Assembly (NCBI GenBank): GCA_045636065.1
Contig: JAZTWW010000043.1
Location: 1 to 64,000 of the forward strand
Direction: 5' to 3'
Source of the DNA: RGIG5050 sp045636065
GTDB taxonomy: Bacteria > Verrucomicrobiota > Kiritimatiellia > RFP12 > UBA1067
DNA: 64,000 nucleotides
Part shown: one piece after another, positions 35,780-43,900 of the stretch
Numbering within the stretch: position 1 is the first letter of the stretch
Layout: each line of letters starts with the position of its first letter
Made by a program: the position numbers and the translations under genes
Notes under the pieces: model-generated
What the model saw: only the letters and a program-made list of their open reading frames with translations
Told to the model about the DNA's origin: nothing
Databases searched by the model: none

Positions 35780-36232
35780 ATGGAATACAACGAAAAGAGC
35801 GCCGGAAACTCGTTCGAGAAGCTGCTGGCCGAATTCGTCGAGAAGACAGGCGTGAAGACGGACGGGGCAGGTCCGAACAGCATCGACGTCATCGCGGATG
35901 ACGTCATGGTGAGTGCGCAGTACCGCCCTGACCGCGACGACTGCGTTATATTCGCGCTGCCCGTCGAGGACCTGGAGCCCGACGAGCGCATGCTCCGCAG
36001 GGCCCTGGAGATAGCCGCGGACGGGGAGGGCACGCACGGACATTTCCTCGGCATGAGGGAGGGGATGCTCGTCCTTTCGTCAGTCGTGAAGCCCGGGGAG
36101 CTCTCCGCCGAAGAGTTCGGGATGCGTCTTCTCGACCTCGCCGCGGCGACGCGCGACGTCGCGGCGGCTCTTCAGCAGGTGCCGGACGAAAAACCGGCGG
36201 ACGTCCCGGGCATGGGTTTCATGCAGGTGTAA
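35780..36232 (+). CDS. CesT-like type III secretion chaperone, divergent (150 aa)
   Basis: 150 residues from ATG 35780 (an upstream in-frame start at 35720 would overlap the promoter). The class I chaperone layout is kept: FEKLLAEFVEKTGVK helix, SIDVIADDVMVSAQY strand, CVIFALPVEDLEPDE strand and acidic turn, MLRRALEIAADGEGT helix, HFLGMREGMLVLSSVVKPGE strands, and a FGMRLLDLAAATRDVAAAL helix. It ends GMGFMQV, sharing the GFxxV tail. It lies 48 nt before the 312-residue effector, its likely client. The stop codon is the first three bases of that effector's box. Confidence 0.7.
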   Translation: MEYNEKSAGNSFEKLLAEFVEKTGVKTDGAGPNSIDVIADDVMVSAQYRPDRDDCVIFALPVEDLEPDERMLRRALEIAADGEGTHGHFLGMREGMLVLSSVVKPGELSAEEFGMRLLDLAAATRDVAAALQQVPDEKPADVPGMGFMQV

Positions 36233-36253
36233 CTTTTTCGTCCGGCGCGTGTA
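36231..36253 (+). promoter_or_regulatory. effector box before gene 36281
   Basis: AAC-N15-GTGTA with a divergent spacer (TTTTTCGTCCGGCGC), showing that the halves and spacing are kept while the spacer varies. It ends 27 nt before ATG 36281, with AAAGGAGG between, and starts inside the stop codon of chaperone 35780. Confidence 0.62.
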
Positions 36254-36280
36254 TACAGTGTGCAAAAGGAGGTTAAAGCA

Positions 36281-37198
36281 ATGAACATCTCGTTAGATAC
36301 TTTGTCCCGGCTCAGTGCAAACAGGACCTACTACCTTTCCGACGAAGGGACCATCGAGAAGACCGGTCTGCTTCAGTGGTTCAAATGCGTCACCGGATTG
36401 GGCGACGGACGCGCGAAGGCGCAGCGTCTCGCGCAGGCCGTGAAGCAGTCGCTTCTCGCGTCCGCCGGAATCGCCAACGACGCGACGCTCAACAGCGACA
36501 TCGAGCGCTTCAACGGCGCGACCTACTCCCTGTCGGGCGCGTCCCTTAGCGGAATCGCCAACCGCTTCAAGACCGCCCATTCAGAAGCCATAAATAAAAA
36601 CGAACTTCACCGCGAGGCGTATGCCATCGCCGAGGAGGCTGCCGATGCCGAGATCAAGGAATGGAGGAAAGGCGAGCGCGTGGTGAACGACCCGAATAAG
36701 CCTGAATCTCTCGGCTACGTCAGGAAGATCGCCCTCTACTCCGTGCAGCACATGATGCAGCAAGCGGCCGAGAACCCCGATCTCTTGAAGAACAAGGAGG
36801 CTTTCAAGCGCAGGATGCGGACTCGCATGTTCCTCACCATCGACGCCATCAACGCGGCGGAGATCGCGCAACGCCAGAGGAGCGGGTTGGGATTCCCCAA
36901 GTCGAGGGTGAACGGGAAGAGCGAGATGGGGTTTGCCCGCTTCGAGTTCGACGAACTCCACTTCCGCGCCGTTCTCGCCGCGCTGATCACGAAGGACGGT
37001 CCTGTGAAAATGGCGGACTTCGTCCAGCGCCTTTCCATTTACCAGGAGGACATCCTCCAGGAGCGCAAGGACGCTCTCCTCAAGACAACTCTGGAGCCGC
37101 CGAGCGTCCCCTGGAGCGGCTTCGCCTTCGCGGAGTCCGCAGCGCATATCTACAAGGCGATGGAGGACTCGGAATGGCACCGCGTGTCCGCAGAGTAG
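36281..37198 (+). CDS. predicted type III effector (305 aa)
   Basis: 305 residues from ATG 36281, chosen over 36260 because AAAGGAGGTTAAAGCA lies directly upstream. Leader MNISLDTLSRLSANRTYYLS, then GLGDGRAKAQRLAQAVKQSL and a TYSLSGASLSGIANRFKTA segment that may correspond to the N-terminal module motif. The remaining ~200 residues are helical and charged (HREAYAIAEEAADAEIKEW, HMMQQAAENPDLL, MRTRMFLTIDAINAAEIAQR). No family recognised. Paired with the upstream chaperone 35780. Confidence 0.6.
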   Translation: MNISLDTLSRLSANRTYYLSDEGTIEKTGLLQWFKCVTGLGDGRAKAQRLAQAVKQSLLASAGIANDATLNSDIERFNGATYSLSGASLSGIANRFKTAHSEAINKNELHREAYAIAEEAADAEIKEWRKGERVVNDPNKPESLGYVRKIALYSVQHMMQQAAENPDLLKNKEAFKRRMRTRMFLTIDAINAAEIAQRQRSGLGFPKSRVNGKSEMGFARFEFDELHFRAVLAALITKDGPVKMADFVQRLSIYQEDILQERKDALLKTTLEPPSVPWSGFAFAESAAHIYKAMEDSEWHRVSAE

Positions 37199-37266
37199 GC
37201 GCACGGCGGAGCTCGCCATGCTCGGCCACGCCCCTGGAATTCACGGGCGAAACACCGAGGCGAATA

Positions 37267-37275
37267 TGATATAAT
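37267..37275 (+). promoter_or_regulatory. extended -10 promoter (TGATATAAT) of chaperone 37311
   Basis: A one-base variant of the recurrent TGGTATAAT nonamer, 35 nt before ATG 37311. Confidence 0.55.
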
Positions 37276-37310
37276 CTCAATGCAGGCAAGAACAAGAAAC
37301 GGAAAACGAC

Positions 37311-37754
37311 ATGGAATTCGAAAAGCTCATCTCTGACTTCGCAGAGCGGCACAGCGTCGCGAATCTCGCGGCGGAGAACAACGCAGCCGCGCTCGAGGTC
37401 GACGGAATAGTCGTCACGCTCGTCACGGCGGGGGACGCGCTTTCTGTCTCCGCCGAAATCGGCGAGCCGCCGTCCGACGGCAGGGCCGAATTCGCTGAGC
37501 TGTTGCTCGAGGCGAACCTTCAGTCGGAAGCCTTCTTCGCCAAAGAGTCCGAAAGCGGTGCCTACATCCTCGTGCGCCGCCTCTCGCTTCTGTCGCTCGA
37601 CGCCGAATCCTTCGATGCCGCGCTCGAGGCGCTCGTCAATCTGGCGGAGACCTGGCACCGGCTCCTCGCGGACTTCCGTCCCGTCGCGAAGGCGGCTGCG
37701 GAGAATGCCGAGGTTGCCCCGCAATTCGGCGCCACCGGTTTCGTTCAGGTGTAG
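37311..37754 (+). CDS. CesT-family type III secretion chaperone (147 aa), partner of PI-kinase-like effector
   Basis: 147 residues, strongly acidic, with the canonical CesT order: FEKLISDFAERHSVANLAAE, ALEVDGIVVTLVTAGDALSV, SAEIGEPPSDGRAEFAELLL, EANLQSEAFFAKES, AYILVRRLSLLSLDAESF, and DAALEALVNLAETWHRLL. It ends FGATGFVQV. It is a close paralogue of 45775 (same length, most residues identical). It precedes the kinase effector at 37831 by 76 nt, so that is the likely client. The sequence after the stop (GGTGCGCTCATGCCG...) resembles that after chaperone 30367, suggesting they were duplicated with their downstream DNA. Confidence 0.85.
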   Translation: MEFEKLISDFAERHSVANLAAENNAAALEVDGIVVTLVTAGDALSVSAEIGEPPSDGRAEFAELLLEANLQSEAFFAKESESGAYILVRRLSLLSLDAESFDAALEALVNLAETWHRLLADFRPVAKAAAENAEVAPQFGATGFVQV

Positions 37755-37763
37755 GGTGCGCTC

Positions 37764-37786
37764 ATGCCGCCGCCGCGCGGCGTGTA
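37764..37786 (+). promoter_or_regulatory. degenerate effector box before gene 37831
   Basis: The GTGTA half and spacer end (CGCCGCGCGGC) are intact, but ATG replaces AAC at the -35 position. It ends 44 nt before ATG 37831. It may be weak, with expression mainly by read-through from the chaperone promoter. Confidence 0.45.
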
Positions 37787-37830
37787 GACGAGTTCGCGAA
37801 ATTCGTGCAATTCACCGAGGAGAGACATTT

Positions 37831-40533
37831 ATGGGAATGAACATAAACAATGTTTCGATGGACTACTTCCTCCGCGGCGTTGACGCCGCGAAGCCCAAGG
37901 CCGCGCATCCGGCGGGTGCACCCGTGCAGGGGAACGAAGGCTTGCCAGCCGACGATCCTGGCGCCAAGACCGGCAAGCTGGTGGTGCACCTCGACGTGCT
38001 GCTCCTGAAGGCCGCCAAGGCCTCGACCAACAGCGTCGACGGGAAGACTGTCAAGAAGGTCTTCCAGCGGCTGGTGGACGGCGGGGCCTTAAGCCGCGAC
38101 TCGCTCAAGCTCCTCGAGCAGACGGCCACCACCGCCGCGAAGACAATGAAGGCGCTCGACAAGTTCACCGGCCAGCAGCTGGCGTCCGCCTTCGACGCGC
38201 ACGGGGATTTCAACGCGGCGACCAAGCCAGGCAAGGCGGTCAGGGCCGCCGTAGAGGCGCAGCAGAACCTCGCCGACCTCCTCGCGCAGCTCGGGAAGCG
38301 CCTTGACGCGCTCGACCGCCACAAGGACGAGGTGCGCGCCAACGTCCCGGAGTTCAACGGCGTGAGGGCGGACATCCGCGACAAGGTGGAGGACATGCGC
38401 GCGCTCTGCGACCGCAGGGCGACGGAGATCGTCAATCTCGCCTACCAGATGAAGGACTTCGCGACGCATCTCGCGTCGCACCGGCAGAACGCCGACCCCA
38501 ACGTCGTGGCCATCCTCAAGGCCAAGGTGGACGAGCTGCTGCCGCGCCAGGCGCTGGCCATGCACGGCACGGCCGACGCGCTCGCTTCGGTCGACGAGGG
38601 CGTCGCCGACAGGCTCAGGCCCGTCGCGGAGAAGATCGAGGCCTTCCGCAGCAGCCCGTCCGGTGCCATCACCGCGGCGAAGCTCGCCGAACTGCAGAGC
38701 GACGTCCACACGATGAAGAGCGCCGTCGCGGACATCCGCGAGAACGGCGTCGCGCGGAACGAAGCCGGCGACTCGATGGCGGTGGCCAAGGACATCGTGG
38801 AGGCGCTCGAAAAGGAGGTCGCCAAGGTCGAGGAGCTTTTCAAGACCGCCCGCCGGGACGTCGCGCGGAAGATCTGCGAGAACCACATCGAAACCGCGAA
38901 GTCGCTCATCTGCACCGACGGCGCCAGCGAGCAGAAATTTGTCGGCAAGCGCCCGCAATTCAGGCTGCTGCGGGAGATGCGCGACAGGCTGCTCGAATCC
39001 ATGGCCGCCTACATGGACGCCGTGCTCGCCATGTACGCCGCGCCCAGCCAGGAGCTCGCCGACAAGATGAACGCGGCGGCAAACGCGCTCAGGCAGCGCG
39101 CACAGGCGGTGCGCGACGCCGCCGCGAACATACCACGCTCGAAATCAGCCGACGAGCGGGAAATGCAGATGTTGGTCGAGAACTGCTTCAACGTGAAGCC
39201 GATGGTCTCCTCGTTCCTCGGCTCCGGCATGAAGATGTGTCGCGGCGACCGGTTCTTCACCGGTGCGGAGGCGCTCGCGGTGTTCGAGGGCAGGATCTCC
39301 GCCTCGTCGCTCATCGAGGCGCGCGCGCGCGGGCTGAGCGACGCGGACGTGGACCCGGCGAACGAGGACGCGAACATAGTCTCGGAACGCCGGCTCGGCG
39401 CCGGCTCGGCGGGGACGGTCTACGAACTGCAGCGGAGCGACGGCACGAGCGTGGTCTTCAAGGGCGAGGCCGAAAGCCGCACCGGACTCGCGCACCTCGC
39501 GGCTGGCGACGGCCAGAACTACGAAGAATACCAGCAGACGGTGAACCTCAACTTCGCCACGAGGAAGGCCGCCGAGACGCTGGGCATGGGCGACCTGATC
39601 GTCGGCTACTCCGCCGGAGCGCACAAGGGCGTCTTCGGCTTCTACATGGAGAAGGCGAAGGGGATGTCGGCCCGTTCGTTCGAGAAGGGCCTCTCGTCTC
39701 CCTCGCCCGACGCGGGACTCTCCGCCGACCAGATCCGGAGCCTGCCCGCCGCCCAGAAGCTGCGGGTCAAGGCCGACCTCATGCGCCAGCTCAACCGTCT
39801 GCAGTGGCTAGACCTCCTCACCGGCCAGAACGACCGGCACGGAAGCAACTACTTCGTCCACGTTGACCCCAAGACCCTCAAAGTCACCGTCAAGGGCATC
39901 GACAACGACGCCTGCTACTCGCAGATGCGCATCGGCGCGACGAGGTTCGGCTTCGACGAGTCCAGCTCCATGAACTTCAGGAAAGTGCTCCGGACGCTCG
40001 CGGAGGGGGTGAGCAAGGACGACGTCGAGGCCGAGTGCGAGCATATGCTCAAGGACCCTGGCATTGGCAAGGACCAGAAGGGCAACTACATCGTGGACGC
40101 CGCCAAGATCAAGAACAAGGCGGTCGTCTTCGCGCTGATGAAGGTCCGCGGGGCCGTGTCGGTCGCCCTCCCGGACAAGATCGACCGCGAGACCTACAAT
40201 GCGCTCATCGCCCTCAAGTCCGGCCCGGCGCGCAAGGCCTACCTCGACATGCTCAAGCAGCGCGTCTCGAAGGGGTGCTGCATCGCCGCCACCAGCCGCC
40301 TCAACGACCTCATCGCCCACGCCGAAAAGCTTGCGAGGGAGAACAAGGTTCTCGACGCCGCCGACTGGCTCAAGGCGCAGGACGTGCCTCTCGCCTCCGG
40401 CGACCTTCCCTACCGGCGGCTGAACGGCAGCATGGTTGAGATCGGGGGCGACGTCGCCAAGCGCGTAAACAGGGGTGTCTGCCCGTCCTACTTCGCCCGC
40501 GACGGCTTCAACAAGCTCTTCCCCGCCACGTAA
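37831..40533 (+). CDS. predicted type III effector with PI3/PI4-kinase-like domain (900 aa)
   Basis: 900 residues from ATG 37831 (GAGGAGAG upstream); longer in-frame starts would overlap the chaperone gene. Leader MGMNINNVSMDYFLRGVD; a GALSRDSLKLLEQTA motif at about 85 fits the N-terminal module. Residues about 130-470 are long helices, probably coiled coil. Residues about 515-720 show a kinase core: RRLGAGSAGTVYEL (nucleotide loop), TSVVFKGE (Lys), FGFYMEKAKGMSAR (hinge region), LTGQNDRHGSNYFV (catalytic Asp and Asn, as in the DRHxxN signature of PI3/PI4 kinases) and VKGIDNDACYS (metal-binding Asp). The target could be a lipid or a protein. Neighbouring CesT chaperone and effector box support secretion. 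Fold call by motif only. Confidence 0.7.
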   Translation: MGMNINNVSMDYFLRGVDAAKPKAAHPAGAPVQGNEGLPADDPGAKTGKLVVHLDVLLLKAAKASTNSVDGKTVKKVFQRLVDGGALSRDSLKLLEQTATTAAKTMKALDKFTGQQLASAFDAHGDFNAATKPGKAVRAAVEAQQNLADLLAQLGKRLDALDRHKDEVRANVPEFNGVRADIRDKVEDMRALCDRRATEIVNLAYQMKDFATHLASHRQNADPNVVAILKAKVDELLPRQALAMHGTADALASVDEGVADRLRPVAEKIEAFRSSPSGAITAAKLAELQSDVHTMKSAVADIRENGVARNEAGDSMAVAKDIVEALEKEVAKVEELFKTARRDVARKICENHIETAKSLICTDGASEQKFVGKRPQFRLLREMRDRLLESMAAYMDAVLAMYAAPSQELADKMNAAANALRQRAQAVRDAAANIPRSKSADEREMQMLVENCFNVKPMVSSFLGSGMKMCRGDRFFTGAEALAVFEGRISASSLIEARARGLSDADVDPANEDANIVSERRLGAGSAGTVYELQRSDGTSVVFKGEAESRTGLAHLAAGDGQNYEEYQQTVNLNFATRKAAETLGMGDLIVGYSAGAHKGVFGFYMEKAKGMSARSFEKGLSSPSPDAGLSADQIRSLPAAQKLRVKADLMRQLNRLQWLDLLTGQNDRHGSNYFVHVDPKTLKVTVKGIDNDACYSQMRIGATRFGFDESSSMNFRKVLRTLAEGVSKDDVEAECEHMLKDPGIGKDQKGNYIVDAAKIKNKAVVFALMKVRGAVSVALPDKIDRETYNALIALKSGPARKAYLDMLKQRVSKGCCIAATSRLNDLIAHAEKLARENKVLDAADWLKAQDVPLASGDLPYRRLNGSMVEIGGDVAKRVNRGVCPSYFARDGFNKLFPAT

Positions 40534-40575
40534 TCCTCGGAAACCGGGGCAGATTCCGCGGAAGGGGCGTGGATT

Positions 40576-40584
40576 TGGTATACT
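40576..40584 (+). promoter_or_regulatory. extended -10 promoter (TGGTATACT)
   Basis: One-base variant of the window's recurrent nonamer, lying just upstream of the orphan effector box; no intact gene follows. Confidence 0.4.
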
Positions 40585-40604
40585 ACGTGGCAAGTGGAAG
40601 GTAT

Positions 40605-40627
40605 AACCTTTCGCCGCGCGGCGTGTA
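40605..40627 (+). promoter_or_regulatory. orphan consensus effector box
   Basis: Perfect consensus AAC-N15-GTGTA with spacer CTTTCGCCGCGCGGC, then AACAGGGCAGAAAAATTTC and AAAGGAGAAAA, closely like the region before gene 12887. No start codon or open frame follows, so the coding part was lost. Confidence 0.6.
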
Positions 40628-40818
40628 AACAGGGCAGAAAAATTTCAAACAAAGGAGAAAATACGTTCTATCCCGCGTCAGCGGGAAGAAGGAATTTTTG
40701 ATGCGCTGGCCGTAGGAGGTTGATGCCTTTTTCTTCTTCGATTATGGCGGCGGACTTCATCATCGTGAAAGGAGTTTACAGACGATGCCATTTCTGAATG
40801 GATTTGAAGGCGGAAATA

Positions 40819-40827
40819 TGGTATAAT
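40819..40827 (+). promoter_or_regulatory. extended -10 promoter (TGGTATAAT) upstream of surface protein 40975
   Basis: Exact copy of the recurrent nonamer, 147 nt before ATG 40975 and upstream of a second effector box, giving this gene two candidate promoters. Confidence 0.5.
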
Positions 40828-40898
40828 ACGAACCGGGAATGAAACTCGGTTTGAAATCGGTAGTTCCGTCGGAGAGCTGCCGCAGGCAGGGATTGTGC

Positions 40899-40921
40899 AA
40901 CTTTTCGCCGCGCTGTGTGCA
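40899..40921 (+). promoter_or_regulatory. effector box before surface protein 40975
   Basis: AAC-N15-GTGCA with spacer TTTTCGCCGCGCTGT; one mismatch in the second half. It ends 53 nt before ATG 40975. It is the only box in front of a gene with a Sec signal. Confidence 0.5.
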
Positions 40922-40974
40922 GACGCAGCCGAAACGATTTCAGGAATAACGATCTAAGGAAAGGACAAAAGGAA

Positions 40975-43900
40975 ATGGCGCTGGATCGCATGTTCCCGTT
41001 GGCGATGAGGGGTTTTGCCGCATCGGTAATCGCTTTTGCGTTGGCATGTGCATGCAAGGCCGAGGATTTGACTCCGCCCACACCGGAAGGCGGCGCGGTG
41101 GAGATAGCCATACATGAGGATTCAACTCTCACGGTTGCATCCGACGTCGGATACGAATCGCTCGCCGTGACCGGAAGCGGCAAGCTGACGCTCGCGGGCG
41201 CGGGCAGGATCACAACCTCGTCCGTGACCGTATCCAGCGGCGTTGCGCTAGTCGTAAACGGGCGGTTGGAAAGCACGTCGATAACAGTGGCATCGGGCGG
41301 CGCCGTCGATCTCGTCAATTCCCGCGACGCGCATTCGCTGTCCATTGCAGGCTCGGGCATCAACGATTCAGGTGCCGCGTATTGTTCGGAAAGCGATGTC
41401 GTCGACGAGGACAACAGCCCGTTTGTCACAAACATTACGCTCACAGCGGATGCCACGGTAAAGGCCGACTACGCATGGGGTATCATCGCGCAGAACGACG
41501 ACAAGGCATATCTGCATCTTGGCACGAACAAGCTGACAATCAATGGCACGAACAGTTTCCTCATGGCCAGGACCGAAGTCTATGGTTCTGGCGCGATGGA
41601 GATTGCCGACGGCGCCACTCTCAAACCGTTCAAGTCCTCCTCCATCAGCGTTTTCGAAGCGTTGTGCACAATCAAAAGCGGCGGCAAACTTGATGTCGCG
41701 AAGACAACCACGTTCAAGGATCTCGTCTGCGAAGAAGGCGGCAGCATTTCGGTTTCGTCAGGAAATAACCTGTGCATCCGCAACCATGGAACGATGACCG
41801 TCCGCGGCACGGCCGATGTGCGTGGCAATTTGTACCTCGGAACCTCATACGACCACACCGCCAATCTCGAAGTAGGCGGGGTCGTGAATGTGCACAACGG
41901 TGGCGAACTTGGTGTTAGCGGCGGAGGATATATCAAGCAAATCCCGGGAACGCAGGGGAAAGTGAACATAAGCAATTCTGGACGTGTGGTATATGAATAT
42001 TGCGCCGACCCCTGGATACCGGAATACGGCGATGTGTTTGCCGGAACGGGCGAGCTTGCATTCGAGACCGAAGAGCAGATAACACATACGATTACGAATA
42101 GCGACTTTGCGGGCGTAGTGAAATTTTCCTCCTCGCCGTACTACGACGCATACAACGTCCTTGGCGGCTCCGAAGGCGCAATGTTCTCTGGCGCACCGGA
42201 ACTCGTGTCGGGCGGCAAAATCCATCTCGGTAGCTGGTACGATTCCGAAGGGAACATATTCAGGGTGCTGAATCTTTCCGGCAGCGGAACTTTCGATGCA
42301 GACCGCGAGGTCACCGAAACTCCGTGGACGCACACCATCGAAACGACGCAGACCAAGGACTCGCGGTTTTCCGGAAAGTTTGCGGGTTCGACGTGCAAAT
42401 TCGACCTGGTCGTGAAAGGAGAGGAAGATGTCCACACGCTTACGCTCGCAGGAGAGAACACGACTTCTGGCACATTGACCATAACCAACAACGCCAAGGT
42501 CGTTTTCGACACAAGCGGCAACTGGACGAACGGAACGGTTGTTGTTGCGCAAGGCGGATGTCTCGAATCGAAGAATGGCGCAACAGTGGCATCGTCTTTG
42601 CAATTGCAATCGGGCTCCACGCTGAAGATTGCGACAAAGGTCGAGAATAACGTGACGAATGCGGTCGCCGTTGCAGTTGGTTCGTTGGAGTTGCCGCAGG
42701 ATGGCAATGCGACAGTCGACATTACAGACATTCCCGAGCTAGAAACCGGCGTCGCGCAGACGCTGATTGCTTGCCAGAACGTTACGGCCGATATGGATCT
42801 ATCGCATCTGACCGTAACAGGCAAGACGGACTGCCGTCTAAAGGCCGTCGAGGGAGAGGGTATTGCCGTTGAGCTCCTTCCGGACACGCTTATTTGGTCG
42901 GATGGTAGCTGGAACGTCGCTCCCGAAGACATGCAGCGTTATAGCGAGGCTTCAATCGTGCTTTCGGAAGGCACGAACACGGTTGCCGTCCCGGAAGCGA
43001 TTGCGTTCGACAGAATAACCGTCACTGCCGCCGAAGATGCCAAGCTGTTCATGACAGGATCTGTCGCGACAGTCGCGAATCTCATTCTGGGCACGAATGT
43101 CACTTTAGTCGCGCCGCATGCCTGGGAAATTGATACGGTATTGGTTGATGCCGGAGCTTCGATAAGCGCCGAGTCTGATGCCAATGTTGCCGGGAACCTT
43201 GTCCTTGTCTATGGCTCAACCGTCTACCGCGGCGAGCATGTGGTCGGCGCGACCTGGCTTGCGGTCATACCGAACGCCGCGGATTTTGAGCCAAGCCCAT
43301 CCAAGTCCACGAAGACGCTGTTCGGTTCGGGAAAATCAAACGGCGTGGTGATAAGGAACACCACCGGACAGCAGCCTTCCGGAAACTTCCAGGTTCTGAA
43401 CGGCGGATGGTCGGTGACGTACGCGAGGCCGGATGCAAGCGTCCTTATTCTGGAGCCTGAGGCAGAAGCTGGTTCTGGCGCGATGACAATCACCGAGGAA
43501 GGCGCATCCTTCTCGCGTGCGTCATGGACTGCGCCCTCGGGCGAAGTGCACTCGTACGAATCAGCGCAGGATGCGGCTGATGCCGCGGAAGGGAAGGGCG
43601 GCAAAGTTTCTGTCCACGCAAGCGGAGAGTCCATAAGCCTGGGCGCGGGTTGGTTCTCTTCCGGTGCGTCGATCATTGTGCCCGCCGGGGTCGCTGCCGT
43701 GACTGTCACCGTTGCGGGCGTGGTGCATGGCGGCAAGGACTCGGGTGACGGCGATGGGTCCAGGAAATACGACGAAGAAGAACCGGCGCGCGCGGAAGTC
43801 GTCGAAAACGGCAAGAAGTACGCCTCGCTCTCGCTCGCAAAGAGCACTATGGGCGATGAACCCTGCACGTTCCGGCTACTGGCGGAATCCGCGGACCCAA

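Larger units (their letters stand above)
40534..40974 (+). other. 440-bp gap with two effector boxes, two -10 elements and no gene
   Basis: Holds TGGTATACT (40576-40584), an intact effector box (40605-40627) with AAAGGAG ribosome site but ACG where an ATG would be expected and a stop after 12 codons, a small GC hairpin (CCCGC-GTCA-GCGGG, near 40674-40687), TGGTATAAT (40819-40827), and a second box (40899-40921). It looks like the scar of a lost effector gene followed by the control region of the 1,550-residue surface protein. A 31-codon minus-strand frame near 40675-40770 was seen but not called. Confidence 0.5.

Noticed and set aside
40670..40775. A 31-codon minus-strand ORF (starts MMKSAAIIEEEKGIN)
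   Set aside because: No homologue recognised, poor ribosome site, in a degraded interval; too little support to call a gene.
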